DNA from: Treponemataceae bacterium
Lineage (GTDB): Bacteria > Spirochaetota > Spirochaetia > Treponematales > Treponemataceae
Reading direction: 5' to 3'
Length of the DNA: 35,496 bases
NCBI GenBank assembly: GCA_024402495.1
Contig: JAKSTR010000022.1
Coordinates: forward strand, 1-35,496
Positions within the stretch are counted from its first letter, which is position 1, and each line of letters opens with the position of its first letter. Below, one piece after another: positions 22,495 through 30,449 of this stretch. The translations under genes were made by a program, and so were the position numbers. Below the pieces are notes generated by a model. The model had not been told where the DNA came from and did not search any database. It worked only from the letters and a program-made list of their open reading frames with translations.

Positions 22495-23325
22495 ATGATT
22501 TCGCCAGACAAACTTTTTCAAATTGAAGGCGGTCAGCGCCGGAGAAAGCTGGCGCTGTGTTTTGGCGCTTTGGAACGTGATATTTGCGGAACTGCCGAAG
22601 CTGGCTGCGGCTACGATTTTAAGCAGATGCCCCGCGCCGAATATACAAAGCGCATTGCGGAAGTTCTGCTGACCGACCCGCTTTTAAGCGCAGAAGCAAA
22701 GGCTGATATTGAATCCAATATAAAAGCCGTTCCGTTTGACGAGCTGCGGCTTTGCAACTGCGCCCGGCATCATCTTCTGGCAATAATCGGTACTTTGCCG
22801 GCAGAATGGGACTTGATTATTGCGCCCCACTCTGCCCCGCGGGATGAAAACGGCACTCTTTTGCAGCGCAAGTTTTTTGAAGGACTTTGGGTTTATGCCG
22901 AAGACATCCGTTCGCCCTTTAATCTGGGTTCAATTTTTAGAACGGCTGAAGCCTTCGGTGCAGAAAAAATGCTTTTGTCGCCGTTTTGTACAGATCCCAT
23001 GCATCCGCGCTGTCAGCGTTCGGCAATGGGCTGCATAGATTCCTTGCCGTTTGAACGTACTTCGCTTGAAAACTTGCCAGCTGATATGCCGGTTTTTGTA
23101 CTTGAAACCGGCGGTACGCCGATTGCCGATTTTAAATTTCCTGAAAAAGGTATTGTAATTCTGGGTTCTGAAGAATTGGGCGTAAGCCCGGCGGCTTTGG
23201 AGCGCGGAAATTACGGCAGGGTAACAATCCCGATGACGGGAATAAAAGCTTCACTGAATGTTGGCGTTGCTTTTGGCATTTTGATGAGCTATTGGACAGA
23301 ATATTTATCAAACCTGAAAAAATAA
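22495..23325 (+). CDS. SpoU/TrmH family RNA 2'-O-methyltransferase
   Basis: The 276-residue protein has the three SPOUT motifs in its C-terminal half: RSPFNLGSIFRTAEAFGA (about residues 139-156), VILGSEELGVSP (about 221-232) and IPMTGIKASLNVGVAFGIL (about 246-264), which form the deep trefoil knot that binds SAM. It methylates a ribose in tRNA or rRNA; the target is unknown. The N-terminal 110 residues are Cys-rich in places (CNCARHH) and do not match the usual L30e-like substrate domain that I know. It starts directly after the stop of the dehydrogenase-like gene (TAA then ATG). Confidence 0.88.
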   Translation: MISPDKLFQIEGGQRRRKLALCFGALERDICGTAEAGCGYDFKQMPRAEYTKRIAEVLLTDPLLSAEAKADIESNIKAVPFDELRLCNCARHHLLAIIGTLPAEWDLIIAPHSAPRDENGTLLQRKFFEGLWVYAEDIRSPFNLGSIFRTAEAFGAEKMLLSPFCTDPMHPRCQRSAMGCIDSLPFERTSLENLPADMPVFVLETGGTPIADFKFPEKGIVILGSEELGVSPAALERGNYGRVTIPMTGIKASLNVGVAFGILMSYWTEYLSNLKK

Positions 23326-23328
23326 ACG

Positions 23329-23355
23329 AAGCCCGCGAGATTGCGGGCTTTTTTT
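23329..23355. terminator. Bidirectional terminator, SpoU gene / dCMP deaminase gene
   Basis: AAGCCCGC (23329-23336), GAGATT and GCGGGCTT (23343-23350) are followed by a T run. It lies between converging genes and overlaps the stop of the deaminase gene by two bases. Confidence 0.9.
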
Positions 23356-23863
23356 AATATCCGAAAACGCCTTCCATCGATTCGTCGTTTTTTATCCAGT
23401 CTTCAACGTCTATAACGCGGAAATTGTCTTTGTCGCTGCGGATATAAACGTATTTTATGCCGGCGTTTATAACCAGCCGCTTGCACATTGAACAGCTTGA
23501 AGCGTTTTCAATATACGAACCGTCAGAAACTTCCGTACCGCACAAATACAGGCTTGAACCCAGCAGTTCTCCGCGGCTGGCAGAAATTATGGCGTTTGCT
23601 TCGGCGTGTACCGAACGGCAAAGTTCATAACGTTCTCCGCGGGGAATGTTCAGTTTCTGGCGTATGCAAACGCCCATATCGGTGCAGTTTTTGCGCCCGC
23701 GCGGCGCGCCGACATACCCGGTAGAAATTACTTCGTCATTCTTTACTATTACGGCACCGTAACGGCGGCGCAGGCAGGTGCCGCGCTGGGCAACAACTTC
23801 TGCCAGATCGAGGTAATAATTGTGTTTGTCGCGTCTCTGTTGATTTTCCATTTTAGCAGACAT
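23354..23863 (-). CDS. Deoxycytidylate deaminase family protein
   Basis: The 169-residue protein belongs to the zinc-dependent cytidine/dCMP deaminase family. The motif SVHAEANAII holds zinc ligand H86 and catalytic E88, and SCSMCKRLV holds the two cysteine ligands. The N-terminal TCLRRRYGAVIVKND and GYVGAPRGRKNC match dCMP deaminases (ComEB type), which convert dCMP to dUMP for thymidylate synthesis. The start at 23863 has AGGAAAAC upstream, inside the end of the preceding gene, which it overlaps by 11 bases. The two are therefore one operon. Comp-type competence roles of ComEB homologues are not implied. Confidence 0.88.
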   Translation of the reverse strand: MSAKMENQQRRDKHNYYLDLAEVVAQRGTCLRRRYGAVIVKNDEVISTGYVGAPRGRKNCTDMGVCIRQKLNIPRGERYELCRSVHAEANAIISASRGELLGSSLYLCGTEVSDGSYIENASSCSMCKRLVINAGIKYVYIRSDKDNFRVIDVEDWIKNDESMEGVFGY

Positions 23864-24182
23864 GTTTTCCTACAAAGCAGAAAGTTGGAATTGAACCGTT
23901 TTCGTCAATTTCGCCGTTTACGTCGTCGTTAAAAAGCGAAAAACCGCCCAAAATTAAGCCAACGTCTTCGTTATATGCTTTTGGTTTGCGCAAAATAAAT
24001 AGTTCTGAAGAAGAAAGAACCGTGTCCCACTTTATGTTATTGTATGCTTCGGTTAATTGTTCGTTTGTAAACGGAAATTCGTTGCCAGCTTCCAGGCTGA
24101 TGTATGCGATTGGCGGCATATCAGAAGTGGTAAAAGGCAGCATCATGCGAAAAATCCGTTGCACGACTTCATCTAATTGCAT
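23853..24182 (-). CDS. Small protein of unknown function upstream of dCMP deaminase
   Basis: The 109-residue protein is soluble, acidic and has no recognisable motif. It begins MQLDEVVQRIFRMMLPF and contains a strand-rich middle (SELFILRKPKAYNEDVGLIL, then GGFSLFND). The frame overlaps the deaminase start by 11 bases, which supports it as a real gene translated together with that enzyme. The ribosome binding site is weak. I recognise no family. Confidence 0.55.
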   Translation of the reverse strand: MQLDEVVQRIFRMMLPFTTSDMPPIAYISLEAGNEFPFTNEQLTEAYNNIKWDTVLSSSELFILRKPKAYNEDVGLILGGFSLFNDDVNGEIDENGSIPTFCFVGKHVC

Positions 24183-24265
24183 AATTTCAAGTTTATATTG
24201 TCATGTCGCAAAAATCAAGCAGAAACTTTACGGGCGATTTAAGCCGTAAAACAAAACTGAAAACC

Positions 24266-24310
24266 AAAAAAAAAGCCGCCGGCGTTTTTTTGGTTCGCCT
24301 GCGGCTTTTT
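24266..24310 (-). terminator. Terminator after fabV
   Basis: AAAAGCCGC-C-GGCG pairs with CGCC-T-GCGGCTTTT (arms 24271-24284 and 24296-24309), with an A run on the left that gives a T run on the minus strand. It separates fabV from the small gene that starts at 24182 and could act on both strands. Confidence 0.85.
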
Positions 24311-24333
24311 GTAAATCATTTACTTACAGCAAC

Positions 24334-25587
24334 TTAAATCTGGTCAAAACGTGCAACATCGGCAGTGTAATCTACACCGGCAATGTCAAAACCGTTTGTT
24401 GCATAAAAGTCGTGTCTGTAACCTTCAAGGTCGCAGATTTCTGCAATGTTTTCGTTGTTAACTTTTGCCATCAGTTTGTCAACTTCAGCCTGAACGTCAG
24501 CCTGCATTTCCCAGTCGTCAACGCGGATGCGGTTTTCTTCGTCAACCGGCACTTTTCCGGCAGAAGCATTTTCGCCCGTGTACAGACGTTCTGCAAAAAG
24601 GCGTTCCATCTGTTCAATACAGCCTTCGTGCGTGCCTTTTGCCTTCATAACCTTGAACAGAATTGAAAGGTAAAGCGAAATAATCGGAATAACAGCCGAA
24701 GAACGTGTTACGAGGCCTTTGTTTACAGAAACATAAGCCGCGCCGTTCAGTTCTTTTGCCAGTTTATCGTTCAAAGTGTGAGCGGTAGCTTCAAGGTGTT
24801 TTTTAGCCTGACCGATTGTACCGTCGCGGTAAATTGCATGGCTCAGTTCCGGTCCGATGTAAGAATATGCAACTGTGCGGCATCCTTCAGCAAGAACACC
24901 GGCAGCAGCCAGCTGGTCAATCCAGAGCTGCCAGTCTTCGCCGCCCATTACTTTTACGGTATTTGCAATTTCTTCGTCGTTTGCAGGTTCGGCAGCAGAT
25001 TCTTTTAATGTGCTTGTAAGAATGTCGATGCCCTGACCGGCGTAAGTTTTGCCGATTGGCTTGATTACAGATTTATAAAGAATGTGTGCGCCGTCGTTGC
25101 TGTTCGGGTCAATTTTGTCCGGGTCAGAACGAACCGGTGAAGCCAGCGAATAAACTACAAGGTCGAATTTTTTTCCGGCTTTTTTGGCTTCTTCAATAAT
25201 CATTTTGCGTGTTTCGTGGCTGAAAGCGTCAGCACTGAAAGTTTCAGTAAACAGACCGGCGGCTTTTGCAGCGCGGTCAAAGGCGAGGTTGTTGTACCAG
25301 CCCGGTGTGCCGCCCTTAGTTTCGCTTCCGGCTTTTTCAAAAGAAACGCCGATTGTATCTGCGCCGTATTCAAATGCGGCAGAAATGCGGCTGGCTAAGC
25401 CGTAACCTGTAGAACAGCCCAAAACCAAAACGAATTTCGGACCGTTTCCGCCTTCTTTAAGGCTTTTTGTGCCGCGCTTGGCTTTTTGTGCTTTTACATA
25501 TTCAATCTGATTTTCTACTTCTTTAGCGCATCCAATTGGGTGAGCATTAAGACACATGTTAGAACGTACCATTGGTTTAACAACCAT
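24334..25587 (-). CDS. fabV: Trans-2-enoyl-ACP/CoA reductase (NADH) FabV
   Basis: FabV carries out the last reduction of each fatty-acid elongation cycle with NADH and replaces FabI or FabK. The T. denticola homologue (TER) is a known crotonyl-CoA reductase. The 417-residue protein begins MVVKPMVRSNMCLNAHP, the family's usual N-terminus, has the dinucleotide loop LGCSTGYGLASR, and the catalytic Y-x8-K pair Y253 and K262 in IYRDGTIGQAKK. The segment YSYIGPELSHAIY is typical. The ribosome binding site GGGGG is modest. It lies downstream of fabZ in the same direction, but a TATAAT box and a strong hairpin lie between, so it is probably a separate unit. Confidence 0.95.
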   Translation of the reverse strand: MVVKPMVRSNMCLNAHPIGCAKEVENQIEYVKAQKAKRGTKSLKEGGNGPKFVLVLGCSTGYGLASRISAAFEYGADTIGVSFEKAGSETKGGTPGWYNNLAFDRAAKAAGLFTETFSADAFSHETRKMIIEEAKKAGKKFDLVVYSLASPVRSDPDKIDPNSNDGAHILYKSVIKPIGKTYAGQGIDILTSTLKESAAEPANDEEIANTVKVMGGEDWQLWIDQLAAAGVLAEGCRTVAYSYIGPELSHAIYRDGTIGQAKKHLEATAHTLNDKLAKELNGAAYVSVNKGLVTRSSAVIPIISLYLSILFKVMKAKGTHEGCIEQMERLFAERLYTGENASAGKVPVDEENRIRVDDWEMQADVQAEVDKLMAKVNNENIAEICDLEGYRHDFYATNGFDIAGVDYTADVARFDQI

Positions 25588-25617
25588 AATTTCCCCCAGA
25601 ATATTGCCGCTACGGGC

Positions 25618-25666
25618 AAAAAATGAAAGGAAAGCCAGAAAGTGTTTAAGCTTCCAGCTTTCCTTT
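25618..25666 (-). terminator. Hairpin between fabZ and fabV
   Basis: AAAGGAAAGC (25627-25636) pairs with GCTTTCCTTT (25657-25666); further pairing is possible inside. On the minus strand six T (25623-25618) follow after three bases. It may end the fabH-fabZ transcript or form the 5' end of the fabV mRNA. Confidence 0.75.
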
Positions 25667-25673
25667 AGTATTT

Positions 25674-25679
25674 ATTATA
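25674..25679 (-). promoter_or_regulatory. Candidate -10 box of fabV
   Basis: The minus strand reads TATAAT just after the fabZ stop codon. No convincing -35 is seen. The predicted start near 25667 coincides with the 5' base of the hairpin ending at 25666. Confidence 0.4.
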
Positions 25680-25689
25680 CAGAATAAAC

Positions 25690-26127
25690 TTAGTTTGCGT
25701 TACCTACAAGACACATCCAGGTTGCTTCTGCGGCAATTTCGTCGCCAACATAAGCTACGCCAGACTGTTTAATCATCTTTGGCGAAACCCGAAGGTTTGT
25801 AATTTCAAGGCGAACTTTATCGTTAGGGCGAACCTGACGGCGGAATTTTACCTTGTCTACGGTGCCCAAAAAGAAAAGTGAACCTTCGGCAAAAACTTTC
25901 TGGTAACTTAAACCGGCGCCGCCGGCCTGTGCCATTGTTTCTACCAGAATTACACCTGGAACAACCGGATATTCCGGAAAGTGACCTTTAAAGAAGAATT
26001 CTTTGTCGGTAAATGTGCGTTCTGCAACGATTTTTTCATTGTCGGCGCTGATAATGCGGTCAACAAATTTGAAAGGATCGCGGTGTGGAAGCAGTGAATC
26101 AATATTTTCTGTCAAAAAACCGCTCAT
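25690..26127 (-). CDS. fabZ: 3-hydroxyacyl-ACP dehydratase FabZ
   Basis: FabZ removes water from 3-hydroxyacyl-ACP to give trans-2-enoyl-ACP. The 145-residue protein has a hot-dog fold; the catalytic histidine is H49 in GHFPEYPVVPGVILVE and the partner glutamate is in that segment's VE. LLPHRDPFKFVDRI at the N-terminus is also typical. The ribosome binding site is GAGG. One base separates it from the stop of fabF, so it is the last gene of the fabH-D-G-F-Z operon. Confidence 0.95.
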   Translation of the reverse strand: MSGFLTENIDSLLPHRDPFKFVDRIISADNEKIVAERTFTDKEFFFKGHFPEYPVVPGVILVETMAQAGGAGLSYQKVFAEGSLFFLGTVDKVKFRRQVRPNDKVRLEITNLRVSPKMIKQSGVAYVGDEIAAEATWMCLVGNAN

Positions 26128-26128
26128 T

Positions 26129-27385
26129 TTATGCCTCGTATTTCTTGAAAATTACAACGCCGTTGTGGCCGCCAAATCCCAAAGAACCGGAAGCTGCGCA
26201 GTTAACTTCCTGCTTGATTCCTACGTTCGGAACGTAGTTCAGGTCACAGCCGTGTTCAAGGTCTGGTTCGTCAAGGTTGATTGTCGGCGGAATGAATCCG
26301 TCCTGAATTGTTTTTACACAGATGGCGGCTTCAATTGCACCAGCTGCACCAAGACAGTGACCTGTCATACTTTTTGTTGAAGAAATTTTCAGTTTGTATG
26401 CGTGGTCGCCGAATGCGGTTTTTACCATCTGGGTTTCTGCCGGATCGTTAATCGGTGTACTTGTTCCGTGTGCGTTGTAATAGTCTACAGTTTCCGGTGC
26501 AATATTTGCATCTTTAAGTGCGTTCTTAATTGCCATTGCACCGCCACGGCCGTCTGGTGCCGGGCTTGTTGTGTGGTATGCATCCGAAGAAGCGCCGTAA
26601 CCGGCAAATTCTGCGTAAATTTTTGCGCCGCGAGCTTTTGCGTGTTCAAGTTCTTCCAGAATTAAAACGGCAGAACCTTCGCCCATGATGAAGCCTTCGC
26701 GGTTTTTGTCAAACGGGCGGCTTGCTTTGGTCGGGTCGCCGTTGTAAGAAGATGCCAGGGTTTTTAATACGCTGAAAGCAGAAATGCCGTAGCCTGTAAC
26801 AGCTGCTTCTGCACCGCCGGCAACACAAACGTCAATGCGTCCGCTTCTAATCATATCCAAAGCTTCGCCCAGTGCGTCTGTACCAGAAGCACAGGCAGTT
26901 GCAATTGCACGTGACGGTCCGCGGATGTTGAAAAGCATGCTTACGTTGCCAGGTGCTTCGTTTGGAATGAGCATCGGAATAGCCAGCGGTGGAACGCGGG
27001 TAGGACCGGCTTCAAAATATTTGCCCATAGACTGTTCAAGAATTTCAAAACCGCCAATACCGATACCAAAAATACAGCCTGTGCGGTCGCCCAAATCGCC
27101 GTCAAATTTTTCTTTTGAAAGACCAGCGTCTTCAATAGCCATTGCACTTGCAGCTGCGGCAAATTTTGTAAAACGTGCCATTTTGCGGGCTTCCTTGCTG
27201 TCTACCCATTTGGTAACGTCAAAATCTTTTACTTCGCCTGCAATCTGAACTTTATAATCTGTGCAGTCAAAATTGGTAATGTTGCCAATTCCGCTTTTGC
27301 CGCTGCAAACGCCCTGCCATGTTTCATCCATGCTGTTTCCAACTGGTGTAACAGCACCAAGACCAGTTACTACAACTCTTTTCAT
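26129..27385 (-). CDS. fabF: Beta-ketoacyl-ACP synthase II FabF
   Basis: FabF condenses malonyl-ACP with the growing acyl chain. The 418-residue thiolase-fold protein carries the catalytic triad of the KAS I/II class: C165 in ATACASGTDALG, a histidine in YNAHGTSTPIND and a histidine in KSMTGHCLGAAG. The C-terminal glycine-rich phrase SLGFGGHNG is standard. It is preceded by GGGAG and is one base from the stop of fabG. No second KAS (FabB) is in the window, so FabF may be the main elongating enzyme. Confidence 0.96.
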   Translation of the reverse strand: MKRVVVTGLGAVTPVGNSMDETWQGVCSGKSGIGNITNFDCTDYKVQIAGEVKDFDVTKWVDSKEARKMARFTKFAAAASAMAIEDAGLSKEKFDGDLGDRTGCIFGIGIGGFEILEQSMGKYFEAGPTRVPPLAIPMLIPNEAPGNVSMLFNIRGPSRAIATACASGTDALGEALDMIRSGRIDVCVAGGAEAAVTGYGISAFSVLKTLASSYNGDPTKASRPFDKNREGFIMGEGSAVLILEELEHAKARGAKIYAEFAGYGASSDAYHTTSPAPDGRGGAMAIKNALKDANIAPETVDYYNAHGTSTPINDPAETQMVKTAFGDHAYKLKISSTKSMTGHCLGAAGAIEAAICVKTIQDGFIPPTINLDEPDLEHGCDLNYVPNVGIKQEVNCAASGSLGFGGHNGVVIFKKYEA

Positions 27386-27386
27386 T

Positions 27387-28133
27387 TTATGCTCCCATGC
27401 CGCCGTCTACGCCAATAACTTGTGCGGTAATATATGATGATAAATCTGAACCCAAGAAAACTGCGGTGTTTGCTACGTCTTCGGTTTTGCCGCCGCGTTT
27501 TAATGGAATTGATTCAAGCCATGTTTTTCTGGCTTCTTCGCTGATTGCATCTGTCATTTCGGTTTCGATATAGCCAGGTGCAATTACGTTTACGCGAACG
27601 CCGCGGCTGCCGGTTTCTTTTGCAAGGCTTTTACTGAAACCGATTAAACCGGCTTTACTTGCAGAATAGTTTACCTGACCGCCCTGTCCGTGAAGACCAA
27701 CGATGCTTGCCATGTTGATGATTGAACCTTTGCGCTGTCTGATCATGTCGCCGGAAATAATCTGGCAAACGATGAATGCGGCGGTTAAGTTTACGGCAAT
27801 TACATCGTCCCAGTCCTGCTTTTTCATGCGGAAAGAAAGACCGTCGCGGGTGATGCCTGCGTTGTTTACCAAAATGTCAAAAGAACCGGCTTCGGCAAGA
27901 GCAGCTTTTACGGTTGCTGCAAGTTCTTCTGTATTGCCGCAGTTTGCATAAATTTCGTGAAACTTTGTGCCGTTCTGGGCTGCGTAAGCTTCAAGTTCTG
28001 CTTTGTTTGCCGAAGGTTTTGTACAAAGACCCCAGACTTCGCAGCCTTCCTGCATATAGCGCATTGCAATTGCTTTACCAATTCCGCGTGAAGAACCGGT
28101 AACTAATGCTTTTTTATTTTCTAATAAAGCCAT
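27387..28133 (-). CDS. fabG: 3-oxoacyl-ACP reductase FabG
   Basis: FabG reduces 3-oxoacyl-ACP with NADPH. The 248-residue short-chain dehydrogenase has the cofactor loop TGSSRGIGKA near residues 11-20, NNAGITRDGL, and the catalytic Y156 and K160 in NYSASKAG, with the catalytic serine in NMASIVG. ATG 28133 is chosen because a perfect AGGAGG lies just upstream; the frame could extend 9 residues further. It follows fabD by 43 bases and precedes fabF by one. Confidence 0.95.
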   Translation of the reverse strand: MALLENKKALVTGSSRGIGKAIAMRYMQEGCEVWGLCTKPSANKAELEAYAAQNGTKFHEIYANCGNTEELAATVKAALAEAGSFDILVNNAGITRDGLSFRMKKQDWDDVIAVNLTAAFIVCQIISGDMIRQRKGSIINMASIVGLHGQGGQVNYSASKAGLIGFSKSLAKETGSRGVRVNVIAPGYIETEMTDAISEEARKTWLESIPLKRGGKTEDVANTAVFLGSDLSSYITAQVIGVDGGMGA

Positions 28134-28176
28134 TCTTTCCTCCTGTAAATATTCGGGCACTAAACGTGCGGTATTT

Positions 28177-29121
28177 TTAAGCTAAAACCGGGCTTTCTTC
28201 CCACGGTGTTGCAGGAATCTGTTCAATATAGCCTGTATCTTTCCACAAACCGCTGAGAACTTTACCTGGACCTGTTTCCAGAAGCTGCCATTCGCTGCCG
28301 TCTGCATCACAAAGGGCTTTAATTGCAGATTCTTCGCTTGTCCATAAAACCGGGCTTGTAATGTGCTTGATAGCGTTTTCCTTGGCTTCGGCACCGGTTG
28401 TCATTTCTTTTCCGGTAACGTTGCTGAAAACGTGAAGGGTAGGGTTGTTGAAAGTAATTTCGTCCAAAACTTTTGCAAATTCGTCTGCGGCTTTCTGCAT
28501 TAAAGGTGAATGGAACGGACCTGCAACCTTTAGCTGAACGACGCGGCGTGCGCCGGCTGCTTTCATCTGTTCTTCTGCCCATGCCAGACCGTCTGCCGTA
28601 CCGGCTGCAACTGTCTGGCGAACGCTGTTCATGTTTACGGCAAAAACATCGTCGCGGCCTTTCAGAATGTCTAAAATTGTTTCCGGCGCAAGACCCAGAA
28701 TTGCAGCCATTCCCGGTGCCTTGCCGTTGGAACTTGCTGCAATTTCTTCGCAAACTTTCTGCATGATTGCGCCGCGTTTTGTTACGGCATAAACGGTTTC
28801 TTCAAAACTAAGAATACCTGAAACGCAGAGTGCGCTCCATTCGCCAAGGCTGAACCCGGCAACAATGCTCGGGCTGATGCCCTTGGCTTTCAAAATTTCA
28901 ACTGCGGCTAAAGAAGCTGCGGTAATGGCTGTCTGGCTGTTGTCGCTGCGTGCCAAATCTTCTGCGGTAGAATTCCACAAAAGGGAAGGAATATCGATAC
29001 CGGCAACTTTTGAATATTTGTCCAGAAGGGCTTTGCCTTCGCCAAATTTTTCACAAACGTCTTTAATCATACCCGGTGCCTGTGCGCCCTGACCGGGAAA
29101 AGCATAAATATATTTTACCAT
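28177..29121 (-). CDS. fabD: Malonyl-CoA:ACP transacylase FabD
   Basis: FabD moves malonate from CoA to acyl carrier protein. The 314-residue protein starts MVKYIYAFPGQGAQAPGM and has the nucleophile S91 in GFSLGEWSAL; the catalytic histidine is in AGPFHSPLM. ATG 29121 overlaps the end of fabH by 7 bases, which indicates translational coupling. GGGGAGG is 12 bases upstream, a little far. A longer frame to 29217 would add 32 residues that do not fit the family and lie inside fabH. Confidence 0.94.
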   Translation of the reverse strand: MVKYIYAFPGQGAQAPGMIKDVCEKFGEGKALLDKYSKVAGIDIPSLLWNSTAEDLARSDNSQTAITAASLAAVEILKAKGISPSIVAGFSLGEWSALCVSGILSFEETVYAVTKRGAIMQKVCEEIAASSNGKAPGMAAILGLAPETILDILKGRDDVFAVNMNSVRQTVAAGTADGLAWAEEQMKAAGARRVVQLKVAGPFHSPLMQKAADEFAKVLDEITFNNPTLHVFSNVTGKEMTTGAEAKENAIKHITSPVLWTSEESAIKALCDADGSEWQLLETGPGKVLSGLWKDTGYIEQIPATPWEESPVLA

Positions 29122-30071
29122 GTTAATGTACATCCTCCCCATGTTAATCCTGCACCAAATCCGGCAAGCAGAAGCTTGTCGCCTTTTTTGATTTTGCCTT
29201 TTTCCTGCAAATCGCACAAAGCAATTGGAATTGATGCACTTGATGTGTTTGCATATTGTTCAATGGTTACTGCAAATTTTTCCATCGGATAGCCAAGGCG
29301 TTTTGCAGCAGCCTGAATAATACGTTCGTTTGCCTGATGGCAGACAATCATGTCAACGTCGTCAATTGAAAGGCTGTCTTTTTCCATCAGGGTTTTTATA
29401 ATTTCTGCCATTTTGCCAACTGCAAAATTATACACGGCTCTGCCGTCCATTTTAAGCAGATATTCTTTAGGATCAATATAAAGGTATTCGCCGCCGTTGC
29501 CGTCTGCACCAAGCACAAACGACCCGAAAGCTTCTTCTCCTTCGGCACTGCGCTGCAAGATTGCAGCACCGGCGCCGTCGCCAAACAATACGCAGCTTGA
29601 ACGGTCGTTCCAGTCGGCAATTTTGCTTAACTGTTCTGTTCCTACAACCAGAGCTGTAGACCAGTTCATCTGGTTAAGCAGCGCACTGGCTGTCTGCAAG
29701 CCGTAAATAAAGCCAGAACAGGCGGCTGTAAGGTCAAATGCTGCGGCGTTTTTTGCGCCCAGTTCTTTTTGAATCAGACAGGCATTTGAAGGAAATCCCC
29801 AGTGGTCTGCGGCGGCAGTTGCGCATACAATCAAATCAATATTTTCCGGCAGAACGGTTATGCCTTTGGCGGCACAGTCTGCAAATGCGTTTTTGGTTGC
29901 AGCAACGCCAAGACTTGTACCGTTTTCGCCTTCTTCACAAATATAACGCTGACCAATGCCTGTGTGTGACCGAATCCATTCGTCAGAAGTTTCAAGTTCC
30001 TTTGGCAGTTCGTCGTTTTTTACAACTTTTTTCGGAAGTCCTTTGCCGATTCCAGCAATGCGTATTGGCAT
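29115..30071 (-). CDS. fabH: Beta-ketoacyl-ACP synthase III FabH
   Basis: FabH starts fatty-acid synthesis by condensing acetyl-CoA or another short acyl-CoA with malonyl-ACP. The 318-residue protein has the catalytic cysteine C118 in TAACSGFIYG, the histidine in VCHQANERI and the asparagine in YANTSSASIP. A strong AAGGAG ribosome binding site precedes ATG 30071. It is the first gene of the fab operon, and the 357-base upstream region holds several dyads that may be operators. Confidence 0.95.
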   Translation of the reverse strand: MPIRIAGIGKGLPKKVVKNDELPKELETSDEWIRSHTGIGQRYICEEGENGTSLGVAATKNAFADCAAKGITVLPENIDLIVCATAAADHWGFPSNACLIQKELGAKNAAAFDLTAACSGFIYGLQTASALLNQMNWSTALVVGTEQLSKIADWNDRSSCVLFGDGAGAAILQRSAEGEEAFGSFVLGADGNGGEYLYIDPKEYLLKMDGRAVYNFAVGKMAEIIKTLMEKDSLSIDDVDMIVCHQANERIIQAAAKRLGYPMEKFAVTIEQYANTSSASIPIALCDLQEKGKIKKGDKLLLAGFGAGLTWGGCTLTW

Positions 30072-30110
30072 AAAATCTCCTTTTTTATATAGAATAAAAA
30101 ATTAGAATGA

Positions 30111-30202
30111 GATTTTATCTGCATTTTGCAATTTGTTTGACACAAATTAAAAGAAATGGTTGCAAGATAAAATCATTTTGACAAAATTAGTGAAATTGTC
30201 AA
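30111..30202. promoter_or_regulatory. Dyad-rich control region upstream of fabH
   Basis: Three inverted repeats overlap here. GATTTTATCT (30111-30120) mirrors AGATAAAATC (30165-30174) across 44 bases. Between them AATTTGT (30130-30136) and ACAAATT (30142-30148) are 5 bases apart. To the right TTGACAA (30178-30184) mirrors TTGTCAA (30196-30202). Their position before a fab operon suggests a lipid-responsive regulator, but none matches a site I can name. Confidence 0.45.
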
Positions 30203-30278
30203 TTTTTATGATGATACAATGAACAAAAACACAAAAAATGTCAACATGAAATCGGCGCATTTATCATTTCTTCACGTA

Positions 30279-30335
30279 TATAATAGAAGAAAGTTGAATG
30301 TTTTTACGCCGAAACATTGATTTTTCAATTGAAAA
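30279..30335 (+). promoter_or_regulatory. Candidate -10 and palindrome upstream of the aldolase gene
   Basis: TATAAT lies at 30279-30284 without a clear -35. A perfect 14-base palindrome, TTTTCAATTGAAAA, lies at 30322-30335, inside the leader if that promoter is used. The leader would be about 160 bases. Nothing else is seen between 30336 and the gene beyond AT-rich sequence. Confidence 0.35.
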
Positions 30336-30449
30336 TTTGTGAAGGCGGCTGAAAGTGCAAAATTTATTCTTATTAATAGAAACGGACACTTTATTTAAAA
30401 TAGTAAAAATGATAAATTAAATCACACTATGAAAAGGACACAACCTCCA

